From assembly GCA_964016985.1 (NCBI GenBank), contig OZ024821.1:90696093-90760092 (forward strand): a DNA stretch of 64,000 nucleotides. The letters are read 5' to 3'. Under the pieces are notes generated by a model that had not been told where the DNA came from, searched no databases, and saw only the letters and a list, made by a program, of their open reading frames with translations. Made by a program: the position numbers and the translations under genes. Below are positions 11,905 to 23,794 of the stretch, piece after piece. Position 1 is the stretch's first letter, and every line of letters begins with the position of its first letter. The DNA comes from Anodontia alba (Eukaryota; Mollusca; Bivalvia; Lucinida; Lucinidae).

Positions 11905-12110
11905 CCCTTCTCTTGCTGTGCACGACATGCCCTGTTTTAGCAAACAGTGTAGATCCAGATCAGTTGGCTTCTGAAGAAGCCAACTCATCTGGCTCTGCAC
12001 TGTTTGTCATTAAAATATGTGAATTTCTATCAAAAACCCAGATCAAGTATTTTGATTGGCTGAAAATTGGAAGTGGGCATGGCATCTTAATTTATTCAGC
12101 ATGACAGGGG
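11905..12110. mobile_element. MITE family D (TTAA type), copy 1
   Basis: TTAA lies at both borders. Ends are CCCTTSTCYTGCTGAA-type. The hairpin GTGTAGATCCAGATCAGTTGG has the tip CTTCTGAAGAAG and is eroded on its right arm. An asymmetric tail carries GATTGGCTGAAAATTGGAAG. Confidence 0.88.
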
Positions 12111-12599
12111 TTAAGACTGAACTGAGTCTTGGCTGTTTGTATACGCCCTGAAGCTCCTATTTCTCCTGGATTTGTTCAAATATATCACACAAATAAATAC
12201 CATAACTAGTAGTCTGTTCAAAAGCTCACACAGAGCTTATGTTTGTATTGCCGACTTGAAATAAATCTTATCTTGTCTTAGCTTATCTTGTCTTATTTCA
12301 ACTATTTTTCCAAAACAGAAATGAACAGAATAAGGTCAGTTTTTTCATTATCAACATACATGCTAATCTATGGCCCAGTTAGTGTGTTTAAAAAGGAAAT
12401 GCTTGTTTTATTGCAGCTTGTCTCATGTACTCCATGTTGTATGATATGAGCTGCGCTATGAAGAAAGGTGTCTTACATGTAGATGCATAAAATCCAGATC
12501 AGCCACCAAAGCTGCACTATATAATCAAAATCTTTGCTATTCTTATTATCCAATGAGTCTGTAAGTGAACAGTGAAGTCCTTGATCAGTCTGTGTGGAT

Positions 12600-12840
12600 A
12601 TGCAGCTGATTTGCTGTCCCACAGCTCCAGGTAAGGCAATTTTTTTTTTCAACCGAAAAACACTGATATTTTTCTTATTTCTCAATAAAATCATATGTTG
12701 TGGGTACTCATCAGAAGTGCCTCAGTGAAGTGCTTCTAATGAGTACCCACAACATAAGTTTTTATTGAGGAATAAGAAAAATAGTACATGGATACCCCCG
12801 CTTATCTGGCGCTATGCCGTACATATATATCCTGAAGACA
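12600..12840. mobile_element. MITE family B, copy near 12.7 kb
   Basis: The central hairpin GTGGGTACTCATCAGAAGTG pairs with its complement, flanked on both sides by (T)TTTTCTTATTTCT-type arms. The ends resemble CAGCTCCAGGTAAGG and CTTATCTGGCGCTATG. The core is the one used by family A, while the termini are different. Confidence 0.8.
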
Positions 12841-13017
12841 CCTTTTCACACAGAAATATGTCTGCCCTGCAGAATTCATTTCCAATAACATTATTCAGTG
12901 TAAAAAATAATCACAACAGCAAATCTTCTAGTATTTTTACACTTGTATATTTTGTATAAAAATAAGTTGAAAATTTAAGAATAATAATGATGAAAAATGA
13001 TTTATCAGCAAATTTAA

Positions 13018-13218
13018 TTTACAGGGACACGACACACTTTCAAGGGAAGTAACTGTCAAAATTTTTTTGTCCCCTTCTGAAAAGGGGTCTGTTCAATAAG
13101 GAAAAGAGGGAGCAAGTTCTTTCCTTATAAACTTCTTGTTATGCTAAAAAAAGTGAATAGGATGTTGTCTCTCTTGGTAAACAAATGGCAGAAAATCTAC
13201 CAAGTGTATCCAGTCCTC
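13018..13218. mobile_element. MITE family K, copy near 13.1 kb
   Basis: TTAA at both borders; left ACACACTTTCAAGGGAAG, right CAAGTGTATCCAGTCCTC. Partial K-like stretches with GGGAGCAAATTCTTTCC also occur at 30570-30830, 36822-37010 and 62480-62641. Confidence 0.75.
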
Positions 13219-13439
13219 TTAATATCTGCCAAGTCTCTGGTGAAGTATGCAAAATCCTGTAACAAAGTGTCAGGATTATAACACTGCTACATATTTGGTG
13301 AGTTCTGATCGACAGGCTTTCAACTAAGTAGGTGCTAAATAATGCAAAATATAAAAAAACAAAAAAACACTCCAAACATTTGCATAAAAGAATATAACTT
13401 TCATTTTAAATGTCCTCAAGTATGAATTCACACTATGCT

Positions 13440-13442
<3 letters not shown>

Positions 13443-13508
<66 letters not shown>
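13443..13508. repeat. (CA)n microsatellite
   Basis: About 66 bases of CA, followed by an A-rich tract. Confidence 0.97.
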
Positions 13509-13509
<1 letters not shown>

Positions 13510-13664
13510 TCATTTCTAAAATAAAAAAACAGAAAGAAAAACAGAGAAAAAACAGAAATTAGAAAACGCCATAAGATAATATAGTAATATAGCTGATCAC
13601 CCATTGAGACCTTTGCGAATAAGATCAAAATATATTTTGAATAGTATAAATGTGGGGCATTATG

Positions 13665-13932
13665 CATCACGAAAACATACCTATATAATTTTGACCCCCT
13701 TAAACCCCACTTTTATATGGTAAAACTGGGGTTTACAAGGGTATACATTATTTTTCATATTTCTGCTCAAAAACATAGATTGTGGGTACTCATTAGAACT
13801 GCCTCATCAAGGTGGTTCTAACGAGTACCCACAATCTATGTTTTGAGCAGAAATATGAAAAATTTTTATCTAAAAACTTCCAGTTTTTGGTGATGAAATT
13901 TTCAATATATTTGAATAGGCGTGTTTTCGTAA
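13665..13932. mobile_element. MITE family A, copy 4
   Basis: Full copy; the arms of the central hairpin differ at a few bases (CATTAGAACTGCC against GGTGGTTCTAACG). The right end is slightly eroded. Confidence 0.9.
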
Positions 13933-13934
13933 AG

Positions 13935-14110
13935 GAAAACTATCAGCATTGGCAATGAAAGATGCAAAATCCCAGACCTCCATGTGCTTCAGTTGGGTTC
14001 TTAAAATTCACCAGCACAATATATGATCATTTTGGATTTTTTCTCTGTTCTTTTACAAAATATAGTGGCATAGCCAGTTATTTTTCACTGCGACACACAA
14101 CCAGCATTTT
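13935..14110. other. Short unannotated stretch
   Basis: No feature is recognised. Confidence 0.5.
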
Positions 14111-14112
14111 TT

Positions 14113-14405
14113 TTTGATTGTGTTGGGGTTTATCGACACGTCAACCCTTGTGGGTCATTTTGTGTTGTCTCCCAGAGAAAGGGAGAAAAAGCAACAGAAG
14201 AGATAGCAGAAGAGATGAAAGAGAGGAACAGGGAAGAAAGAGGAACAGGAATGAAAGTGAACAGAAGAAATAAAATCATCACCTCCCTACCCTTACCCGC
14301 TACAAGGATAGCAGATCTTGCCCAACTGTAAGCCAATATCAGCTGGACGCCCCGGTGACATAAGATACAAGACACCTTCGCATCACCCGACCACCCCACA
14401 CAACC
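14113..14405 (-). repeat. Possible SINE-like repeat sharing the S1 tail style
   Basis: The left end reads, on the minus strand, GGGTTGACGTGTCGATAAAC then CCCAACACAATC, resembling the S1 tail. The right part has GGTCGGGTGATGCGAAGGTG and GTCACCGGGGC, with no clear tRNA boxes. It may be another short retroposon. Confidence 0.35.
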
Positions 14406-15030
14406 AGAAAAAAATCTGGAAATAATTTCCTCTGTTATGCTTTCAAAATATGAAGAAAGAAGAAAAAACTATTTTATGTCAGGTGCTCTCTATTGCAAGT
14501 ATATGCATAATGGGCCTATGCAATTTCACCATTGTTGATTTGTTCTGTTCACCAACACAATATCATCTTTACTATATATTCCATCTGTAGGAGAAAAAGC
14601 CACAGCATTATATGCAAATATTGAAGGCCCAGAAAGGCATGTATAGCTGCGCATGTGATCGTCCTTCCCTGTTGACTGACGAATTCTACAGTATTGATTC
14701 AGTAAGTGAATATTGAAATCTCCGATGTGACTGTGCCAAAACAAAGGTTGATCCAGGCATTTATTGTGGCACATATGACCATCATATTGTGTAGACACTA
14801 AGCGCTGCATCAAACTATAAGCTGGTCTATGTGTTTACAAAATGTGGTATCTTATTCCATACATATTCTTATTCCATACATAACAGTAAATGTTCTAAAA
14901 ATTCAGACATAAATTTTAAAATAAACATAGAGTCCTATAATAAATTATTATGAAGCTAAGGGAAGTAACCAATTTTACAAAGGGTCTCCAAAATAGGTTA
15001 CTGCCCTAAAATAGTTCATTATGTTTTTTG
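14406..15030. other. AT-rich sequence without recognised genes
   Basis: Holds a loose inverted pair around GAAGGCCCAGAAAGG (14620) and GGATCAACCTTTG (minus strand), likely a decayed hairpin MITE. Confidence 0.4.
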
Positions 15031-15031
15031 G

Positions 15032-15342
15032 TGTTTTTTTGTTTGTGTTGAGGTTTTACAGCCCAGTCAACCCAATGGGGTCATGCTGAGCGTGGTCAGT
15101 TTACCTAACCACACCTTTACTGGGCAGGTTTAGTCCTCTAAGCGGTTAACCAGTATTGTGCACATTCTTTCGCCAGAAACTGACAACTACCCTTCTTGAA
15201 TCAGCGGAAGGGAGAGAATGACTGTAGAAAATATTTCATGATCATTCTCCATGAAAGAAAGTTGCTGACCTCGGCGGGGGTTGAACCCCCGACCTCCTGG
15301 TCTCCAGTCGAATGTCGCATCCAACTGAGCCACCAAGGCAGG
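15032..15342 (-). mobile_element. tRNA-derived SINE, family S1
   Basis: This is a near full-length copy. The tRNA-like head (TGGCTCAGTTGGAT and GGTTCAACCCC boxes) lies at the right end. The body reads leftwards to a 3' tail of CTCAACACAAACAAAAAA type. Boxes and tail are well kept, so the copy is fairly young. The target duplication is not clear. Confidence 0.85.
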
Positions 15343-15659
15343 CAGGTATTTTTTTGTAATTCTGACATGAGCTCAGGGAAGACTCAAATTAGCCTGTGCA
15401 TCTGCACTGATTAATCAGTCTTCACTGTCCACATGAAGAAACTTTGCATTCTTGGCTGTCCAAAATGCACCCAGTATTGATTCTGATCAAAATATGCAAA
15501 ACATTGCAAATACACTATTATAATTACTATAAAATAATTAAAACTATTTGGAATGACTTAAAAAAATAAAATAATCTCTATATAAAATATGGAATGTATT
15601 AGCAGCGAGATACAAAATGATAAAGGCAATATAAAAACAGAGCAGAATCTTTAGCTACC

Positions 15660-15870
15660 TTATTTGTCGTATGTATTCAGACAGACAGGCCTGAGCAAAC
15701 AGTGTAGACCCAGATGTGACTCCACAGAATGTGGCATCTAATGAGGGTCTACATTGTTTGCCACTCATCCAACAATTTTTAGACACAACATCAGGTAGTT
15801 AATTGCACTTGTTCAAATTTTAGAACAAGTATGGTAAGGAGTTGAGGCGTCTGAATACTTAGGGTAAATA
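15660..15870. mobile_element. MITE family H, copy near 15.7 kb
   Basis: Right end CTGAATACTTAGGGTAAATA; the left end is eroded. The shared hairpin AGCAAACAGTGTAGACCC spans 15692-15762. Confidence 0.72.
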
Positions 15871-15874
15871 CCAT

Positions 15875-16690
15875 AAAGTATTTCATTTACACCATTCATG
15901 GGGACACCATCCTTTAATTACCCTGTAAAATTTCAAGGCACCATAAAAATGATTAGGTTTTATTTCTAGAAATATCTCTGAACAAGACATTACTCCAAGC
16001 AAGAATTTGCAAAGATGCAGGATATAAATGAAAAAAAAGTCTAAAAAGCCAGAAGTTTTGTGCAGGATCAATAGTTTATTGAGGACATTAGTATGGTTTA
16101 TCACTTGATTTAGGTGTTTATACAAGTAAACATCAGTTTTTACCTCTATGAACTAAGCTTTTCACTAAAAAAGAAAAAAAAAAATAAGAGCCACCCACAA
16201 TTGTTCATGAGACAAAGACCAGAAATTTGTAACAGACTGTAACCTTTCAATGGAATAAGAGGATCTGCTAAAATCTATATAAGGAAACCCTTCATTCTAT
16301 TTTGACATATGTTAAACCAGTTTCCATAGGGAATTGGACACAACCATGAGTTTCTGAACAGGTAGTTCAATCAATGGTACAACAAGCATCAGGACTAATG
16401 AAACAATGAAAATGTTTGGAGTGTAATTTATGACACAGCTGCCAATATGGTAAACACTTCTAGACAATAAAATTTTCAATTTGTCCAACAGTTTTGATAG
16501 TTATGAGAAAGGGGGTTAGCTGATAGTAAAAATTCACACAAGAATGAAAGCCCTTGAAAAGTAGTATTTAATCAGTCAGGAAAATAGCAAGCACTGGTAA
16601 CTGAAAACTACAAGAGTTTCTCAAATGGAAGTACCGTGCATATTTTCTAATACAACTGTAGACAATTCTGACAATTTTCATTAAGCATTT
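15875..16690. other. AT-rich sequence without recognised features
   Basis: No coding or repeat feature is supported. Confidence 0.5.
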
Positions 16691-16697
16691 CGTAATA

Positions 16698-16917
16698 CAC
16701 TACAACCTCTTTATAACATGGTTGGTTATAACATGGTTTTGGATACAACATGGTTCAAAGATGGATCCCAAAAATGTATGGATTATGTAGAAAAATGACC
16801 ATAAATGGTCATTTTTCTATATAATCTATACATTTTTGTTTGGAAATAACATGGTTTTTTAACTAACACAGTTTATGCTTTGGACGCAAACAATAGTGTT
16901 ATAAAGAGGTTGTGGTG
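16698..16917. mobile_element. TA-flanked MITE family I, intact copy
   Basis: TA then CACTACAACCTCTTTATAAC at left and AGAGGTTGTGGTG then TA at right. Subterminal ACATGGTT repeats and a central AAAATGACCATAAATGGTCA palindrome are present. TA duplication and ends suggest a Tc1/mariner-pogo origin (inference). Confidence 0.85.
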
Positions 16918-17179
16918 TACGTAAGAATAATGCCATAAATCTTGAATAGTAATTACATGTAGTTAGCAAATCAGACCCCTTTTTTGTTTTTCTTTGAATC
17001 TTAGTCCATTTATATTCAATACATGCAAAATCATCATTTGGTTTTCTCTTTCAAATTAAACTATTACACATGATATCTATGAAAGTAACAGCTGTAAAAT
17101 TTCTGAGGGTTCCAGAGGTGTTCTAGGAACTTAAACCAGTAAATTTAACCAATGTAGAATTACCCAGTACATGTAATTG

Positions 17180-20100
17180 GGTCACACGAATCACCGGTAT
17201 ACTACCGGAATACCGGTGAAAAATATAGGTATACCTACCTGTGAAAGACACTTATTAAAGACACCAATATTGAATTTAATTAAGTAATATTATGTCGGCC
17301 TAATGGAAAAGAGATAATACTTTGACCTCAAATAATTTGAAAATTGTCTTTGAAGTGTTTTTTTTTTTTTTTTGTTTTTTGAAATCATTGTTGATAGTCC
17401 GCTAAATCAGAGCAGGAATACGACTGGAATACCCATGAAAAACGTGAATTACCTACACTTCAAACGAAAAGTACATACAGTACAGCTCAGGTAAAAGAAC
17501 AAAACAAAAATCTTTACCCCAAATATCGGCGTTTTGCGGACTTCCCAAAAGCACTCGGAATCAAACCGAGTAAACGTAATATTCGGCGGACAACACTCGC
17601 AAGTCCACGCAAAGTATGTGTTATACAAAGTTGTGCGAAGTTACTCGGAATCATAATGTTGTACCCCGAGACAATATTTCTCGCAAAGTTATGCAAAATT
17701 CCTCGGAGTAATTTGAATAAATACCTGTCCTTTTGTTTTTATTTATTTAATAAATAAATTTATTTAGATATATCTTTAATAAATATATTATTTATTTATA
17801 TATTTTTTTTTCCACCATATAGAACAGTCTGCGTGAAGGTTATACATCGGTCAAAAGTATAATTTACAATTTTCTTAAATGAACCGGACGACAAAACGTA
17901 CTATAGTACAATGTACATGCGACCAGCATATATAAAGCAAGCTTCTTGGATAGCCCTGAGTCCGAAGAAGGTGCATACTGTACAATCAGCGAAGGGTCTG
18001 ATCAGAATGTGATGTTACAGACATACTGTTTATCCCGCTTTGGACAGCTCGGGTATCGAAGGTAAATACGATCAGCGAATGCTCTGATCATAATGTGCAG
18101 TTGCGCAGATTGACCAGAGTCTTCGCTCGTCGCACAAGACGTTTTGTTAAACCCATAGATTGTAGGCGGTACATACGATTAGCGAAGGCTCTGATTAGAC
18201 TGCTGATGTGCAGGCTCAGAATGTGCAGGCTGATTTGTCTCTTCGTACAAGTTATTATAGGTTTTGCCATGCACAGACCCATGCACGATTTGTTTGTGCA
18301 AACCATAACGCTTAATATTCTGGGTAAAGTTTTCAACAGACGACATTTTGAAATATTCTTTTCATTCTTCCAAGAAAATAGGATTTGCATTTCATGCAAA
18401 TTGTCTCCATTGCATGAAATGTCAAATCCTGTTTTCTTGGTAATAAAACAAATAACGATTTTTTTTTTCTTTTTTTGTCTGCTGAATTAGCCCAGATAGT
18501 GGTAATTCAATACCCGCCAGCACCAGGTGTTGTGTCTTTGAGCAAGACCCTTTATCCTCGTATCTTAGTATTGGTTTCTACCCAGGAAGACGCTGCCTAG
18601 AATGTCCGCGAAGGCATCCGACAATATTATGTGAAGATGCTTTCCCACCGATGCGAGGTTCATACATGCGTCTCTTTCACTTGTTAAATAAATTATGGTC
18701 TTGGTTTTGCATATCGAATGTTGAAGACACAAAAACAGAACACTTTACATGGGAACGAAAGTTTTGAAGATTGCTCTATAAGCCAATAACGATAATGTTA
18801 TTAATGTATATACTGTAAGAGAATAACATAACAATATTCATTTGTACCCTGGTAAATGTGGGGTAACGTCCTCACACTGCAGGGTTTTACTCTTTTAAGG
18901 GAGCTAAGTGCAACTGACTATTAAAAGGAGTTAACTGCAATTGCTTTACGAGTCTGGCCCATGCAAAACAGGATGGGGAACAGCATTTTTTACGAATCGC
19001 GCCAATAAAGAGGGGTCATGCTTATAAAATAAGCGTTTAACCAGTACACTGAACCCTCTTTCTCCAGAAACTTGTAACTGCCAATCTTGAAGCAGTGGAA
19101 GAAGCCAATGACCGTAGCAAATACTTGTGTTTCATGCTAAGTGGGGATCAAATCGCGTTCTATTCCCGCAGGTGCGATATCATTTTTCCAATAAAGTCAG
19201 TGCAAACAACTTATAGCTCGAAAGGAGACGTATCATATTTATATGAGGGTAAAATGAAAGAGCTTTCGAGAGAGAGAGAGAGAGTTTGCAAAACTTGTAA
19301 GATTCTTGCTGGTCCATTTCAGGTACATCCGGCTATGAGATTTAGTTATTCCTAGAGAGAAATGGCTAAACTGTTTTTGCAAACAGTGAATACCTGACCA
19401 GACGCCGCATTCAATGATCTCAATATGACTTATGTTTTTGTTGTTGTTGTTGTTGAAAGAGACATAAGACACCAAGTCATGGTGATTTAAATGGACAGTC
19501 GTATCCCTGGTCCATTCATCAACCCTCCAGGCCTCGATCTGAGCAGCATAGATACATTCCAGCGTGTCTGTTTCTGTCTCCCTTGTCAAATGGAATTCAT
19601 CCATACTTTAACCTTTGAATTGTTTAGCATATTCAGCAGACGGCATTTACATTTGTTTTCTTATTTTCCTGTGTAAATTAAGCGTGACATTATATGGGGC
19701 AGACGATTCAAAAGAAATGATCATCCTAATTTTCACCGTAAAATACTAAAACAGTTAGATTGGCATCTCCTCTAGCATTTTCAGCAGTGCTTCTGGGGTT
19801 CAAACTATTTTCTTGGCAGCAGCAGCACGTGCAAAGTTTTGTTTGTTGTTGTTTTTTTTGCGGGGAGAGCGCTATATATAAAATTTCGCGATGTATTCGG
19901 GGTAATATTTACACAGACTGTTGGAACGATTCTCATATTTATAAAGGTGTGCTGCTGGAATACATTATTTGTATTAATATATTTATATTATATTTAAAAT
20001 AATATTCATACAAGCTCCATGGATGTAAGGATGACGTTACTCATAATGAATGCATTGGTTGTTTAATCTGCGTAAGTTTCAAACATGCGTAAACGATTAA

Positions 20101-20544
20101 CTTTCGGTGTGTCATGTTTGAGACTTACTCCTGGCCATATATTTTTTATATACATCATACATAGCTAAATCAATCAGAACAAATTATTCACTCAATTGAT
20201 AAATATTTTATACAAAAAGTCGTATGTACTTTTTGTTTGAAGTGTAGGTAATTCACGTTTTTCACGGGTATTCCGGTCGTATTCCGGCTCTGATTTAGCT
20301 GACTATCAACAATGTTTTCAAATAATAATAATAATAATAATAAAAACACTTCAAAGACAATTTGCAAATTATTTGAGGTTAAAATACTATCCATTTTCCA
20401 TTAGGTTGACATAATATTACTTAATTAATTAATTAGAGCCAATATTGGTGTCTTTAATAGGTGTCTTTCACAGGTATACCTATATTTTTCATGGGTATTC
20501 CAGTCTTTCGGTAGTATTCCAGTATTTCGGTGATTCGTGTGACC
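17180..20544. mobile_element. 3.4-kb DNA transposon with ~300-bp terminal inverted repeats
   Basis: The left end 17180-17480 is the reverse complement, with scattered differences, of 20225-20544. Both ends start GGTCACACGAATCACCG and contain ACCGGTAT-like palindromes, TATAGGTATACCT, GTGAAAGACAC and TAAAGACACCAATATT. The sequence CATGTAATTG flanks the element on both sides (17170-17179 and 20546-20555), one base off the right end, so the target duplication is 10-11 bp. Long TIRs with a 9-11 bp duplication suggest a Mutator-like (MULE) non-autonomous or foldback element; that class is inference. No transposase is seen inside. The interior holds a tract with two CAGCGAA..CTCTGATCA repeats and old SINE-like sequence. 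Confidence 0.85.
17480..20225. other. Interior of the 3.4-kb transposon, no recognisable transposase
   Basis: From the left it holds: a stretch rich in CGAAGT/ACTTCG words (17510-17710); a T/A tract (17720-17810); repeated CAGCGAA..CTCTGATCA units (17980-18240) ending in TATAGGTTTTGCCATGCACAG, which resembles the MITE at 5886-6100; a fragment with the AATAGGATTTGCATTTCATGC motif found in other MITEs here (18370-18450); a segment with TTGAGCAAGACCCTTTATCC (18535-18560); and a decayed SINE-like stretch (19025-19165). ORFs of up to 131 codons occur, but none resembles a transposase. It looks like captured or nested repeat debris. Confidence 0.5.
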
Positions 20545-20559
20545 GCATGTAATTGCAAT

Positions 20560-21150
20560 AATGTCAGCTTCCGATACAGAGATCATGTACATGATATATA
20601 ACTCTTGGGATGCTTTGCTGTTTTCATTTGTACTTCAAAGATTGAGGTATTTCTAAGTAACATCTCTTCTCTTCTGTGTGATTCCTGAATATGTTATGGA
20701 ACATTACATTTCAATCAACAATTATGTTAAAAAGTAATCACAGTAAATGTAGGTAAAGAAGGAACAGTAGAAATTGAGGAAACAGTTATTGTAATACAAA
20801 AATAATACAGCATATTGATCTACAATAGGCTCCATTTATTTCAGCATTAAAATAGTAAGTCCAGTTCGCATTTTTGGTAATTTGGGTTGTTTCAGTACTT
20901 TGATTACTGTACCAACTTGTAAGGTCATTTCAGTACACATGTCCTTTGAGCACTGTAAAGGATTGGTTCCAGGCTTATATGTAGACATACTGAAAGTGTT
21001 TTGCACAGCTGGGTCCCAGTGCAACAGCCTCTTTCTGACGACAGCTGATTGCTGCAGCAAGGAAAAAGTTTTCAGTCCAATTTTTTTGGCAAATTTTTCA
21101 ACTTTTTGAACATTTCAAGCCCAATTTTGAGATTATCTTGGTGCCTCCAT
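20560..21150 (+). other. 5' flank of the Ngaro-like element
   Basis: Here the element's leader and left repeat would lie. T-rich, with TTTTTTTGGCAAATTTTTC just before the gag ATG. No direct repeat shared with the downstream flank was found by eye. Confidence 0.4.
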
Positions 21151-21154
21151 AATC

Positions 21155-22171
21155 ATGCCACCTAGAAAGAGGGCTAGGAAGGGTCAGGCTAGGGGCCAAG
21201 CAAAACAAAATCAGCAACAAACAGCAGCAAATGAGCCATGCCCTCAACCGGGGGCAACAGGAACACCAGAAATTGTAAGGTTATGTGGTGATGGCGGGGT
21301 TCAACAGTCAGGTAACCAAGTGTCATACTCACCTGAGATTAATGCTACAGGGTCCAGTATGTTAAATACTTGGACTAGTGCTTTGGGGGTTCAGGGGACC
21401 CCTCTAGCACAAACAATTGCACAAAACACTCAGTCTGACTTTCAGATGCCGGATGTACGTTGTGCTGATGATGATATTGCGATGCATGTTCCGCAAGATA
21501 TTTGTATTAAGATATGGAAAAATGAATATATAAATTTGGCTTCTCTGTTAAAGAAAAATCAAAAAAGGCGTGGGGAGGAATCTGGTAATTTATTTATAAA
21601 TGAACATGGCCAAATTCAAACACGCCCTAAAGTATTAAAAGAAATAACCAATATCAGGGAGTGGACAGATGCTTTTTTAATATTCATGACTATATATTTG
21701 AAAAAGTATCAGGATAAAGTTTTTGAATTAATTCAGTACCTGAGCACCATCAGAGAGGCTGAAAGCAGGTGTCAAAATTTAGCATGGCGAGAATATGATG
21801 CTGAATTTAGGACAAGGCAAGCTTTAAAACAGGAGTCGTGGAATAAAATTTATTCAGATTTGTGGCTTAAATTAATGACAAACACAAACAAGCTAGAAAC
21901 AACTACCTTTCAATCTAAGCCTAGCTTTGCTGGCCACTCAAATCAGTCTCGTCTTGCACTTGGCGTATGTTTTGATTATAACAAAGGCAAATGCTATTTC
22001 AAAAATTGTAGATTTTCTCATGTTTGTTTGGCATGTAAGGGGGACCATTCTGAAAACCAATGTCCCAGACACAGTCAAAATTTACAACAGAATGCATTCA
22101 CTGCAAATAAGAACACTGAAATAGATCACACTCAAAGGTCCTCCTTTCGTGGTCCATTCAAACGGAAATAA
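21155..22171 (+). CDS. Ngaro/DIRS-like retrotransposon Gag
   Basis: This 338-residue ORF starts at an ATG at 21155 with a basic, Gln-rich N-terminus (MPPRKRARKGQARGQAK). The C-terminal part carries a CCCH finger C-x7-C-x4-C-x3-H starting at Cys272 (CFDYNKGKCYFKNCRFSH). It is followed at once by a CCHC-like knuckle, CLACKGDHSENQC (C-x2-C-x3-H-x4-C). This double finger is typical of Gag in tyrosine-recombinase retrotransposons and would bind element RNA. The ORF is intact and overlaps the start of the RT ORF by 23 bases in another frame, so RT would need frameshifting or a separate start. Confidence 0.85.
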   Translation: MPPRKRARKGQARGQAKQNQQQTAANEPCPQPGATGTPEIVRLCGDGGVQQSGNQVSYSPEINATGSSMLNTWTSALGVQGTPLAQTIAQNTQSDFQMPDVRCADDDIAMHVPQDICIKIWKNEYINLASLLKKNQKRRGEESGNLFINEHGQIQTRPKVLKEITNIREWTDAFLIFMTIYLKKYQDKVFELIQYLSTIREAESRCQNLAWREYDAEFRTRQALKQESWNKIYSDLWLKLMTNTNKLETTTFQSKPSFAGHSNQSRLALGVCFDYNKGKCYFKNCRFSHVCLACKGDHSENQCPRHSQNLQQNAFTANKNTEIDHTQRSSFRGPFKRK

Positions 22172-23794
22172 ATTTGAGCTCGGCTCCACTCCTGTAGATT
22201 TATCTGCCTTTGAGAAGGAATTGCAAGAATATCCAGACAGACAAACAGCGGAAGAGTTGAAAAATGGGTTTAAAAATGGCTTTCACATTAACTTTGAAGG
22301 TCCTCGAAAATTGGTCATATCAAAAAATTTACCTTCAGCAAATAAAGCCCCTGATATTGTCAGGCAAAAAATCACAAAAGAATTGGAAGCAGGAAGAGTT
22401 GCTGGCCCTTTTCAAACTGTACCTTTCACTGATTTTAGGGTTTCTCCTCTGGGTTTGGTACCCAAAAAACAGCCAGGTGAATATCGTTTAATACACCATC
22501 TATCATATCCAGAGGGGGATTCAATCAATGACTATATTGACCCTGAATTTTGCAGTGTCCAATATACTAGATTTGATCAAGCTGTTAAAATGATTCAGAA
22601 ATTGGGAAAAGGTGCTCTGCTAGGCAAGGCTGATATAAAAATGCATTTCGCCTAATGATTATCTCCCCAGATGATTTTCCCCTGTTAGGTTTTATGTTTG
22701 ATGGTCAATACTTCTTTGACCGTTGCTTACCTTTTGGACTTTCATATTCATGTGCATTATGGGAGAAATTTGCCCATTTCTTACATTATGCTGTAAGAGA
22801 ATCATGCACAGTGGGTGAACTTGAACATTACTTGGATGATTTTTTGTTTGGGGGTGAAGCTGGCACAACTGACTGTCAAGAAATTATGACTTCCTTTTTC
22901 AAGACTTGTGGAAAAATGGGCGTGCCTGTTGCAGATGAAAAGACAGAAGGGCCTCAAACAATCATCATTTTCTTGGGATTTGAACTTGATTCAATTCTTA
23001 TGGAGGTACGAATTCCAAAGGACAAAATTATGAAACTACAAAGTCTTATTGAAGAAATATTACATAAGTCCAGTATTACACTGGAGGTTATGCAGTCTCT
23101 TCTTGGCTCACTGAATTTCATGTGCCGGGCTATCGTTCCTGGTCGTCCTTTTTGCCGCCGGCTGATAAATGCTACAAGGGGTATTACAAAGCCTTATCAT
23201 CATATTCGGATTTCCAAGGCAATGAGGTTAGATTTGCAAACATGGCTGACATTTTTCAAATCGTTTAATGGTGTCTCTGTCTTTCATGACAGGTTTTGGC
23301 TGTCAAATGCTGACTTATGTTTGTTTACGGACAGTTCAGCAAGTTACGGTAAAGGCTTTGGAGCTTATTTTCAGGGAAAATGGACATATGGTCTGTGGCC
23401 TGCTGTATGGTTTCACCGCGGTATTACTGATGACATTACAGTACTTGAATTGTTCCCCATTTTTGTTGCTCTTGAAATCTGGGGTCAGCATCTCAGCAAC
23501 AAAAAGATTCTATTCAAATGTGACAATCAGGCAGTTGTTCATATCTTGAATTCCCAAACGTCAAAGGCAGAGTATGTCATGGTCTTGGTCAGAATCATTA
23601 CATTAAAATGTTTGCAGCTGAATGTTGTTCTCAAAGCGGAACATTTATCAACTTCTCGGAATGCCGTGACGGACAGTTTATCTCGATTGCAGATGAATCG
23701 CTTTCGACAGTTGGCCCCAGAAGCCGAACCAGAGCCAGAGCCTGTTCCAGACCATCTTTGGAGCGTCTTCAATCAGGAGCCCACCAGCTTGTGA
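22149..23794 (+). pseudogene. Ngaro/DIRS-like reverse transcriptase - RNase H (frameshifted)
   Basis: Two ORFs, 22149-22655 and 22655-23794, form one RT-RNase H gene broken by a frameshift. The first ends at TAA 22653-22655, within RT after KADIK. The second resumes with SPDDFPLLGF. The cause looks like loss of one A from the run at 22637-22641. RT motifs seen are FRVSPLGLVPKK, YRLIHHLSYPEG, CLPFGLSYS and the catalytic box YLDDF (Asp codons at 22835 and 22838). RNase H follows with LCLFTDSSASYG (Asp), VLELFPIFVALEIWG (Glu), KCDNQAVVHILN (Asp) and DSLSR. No DAM-like methyltransferase domain is seen, which favours Ngaro over DIRS1/PAT. The 3' end overlaps the recombinase ORF. The copy cannot make intact RT without frameshifting. 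Confidence 0.88.
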
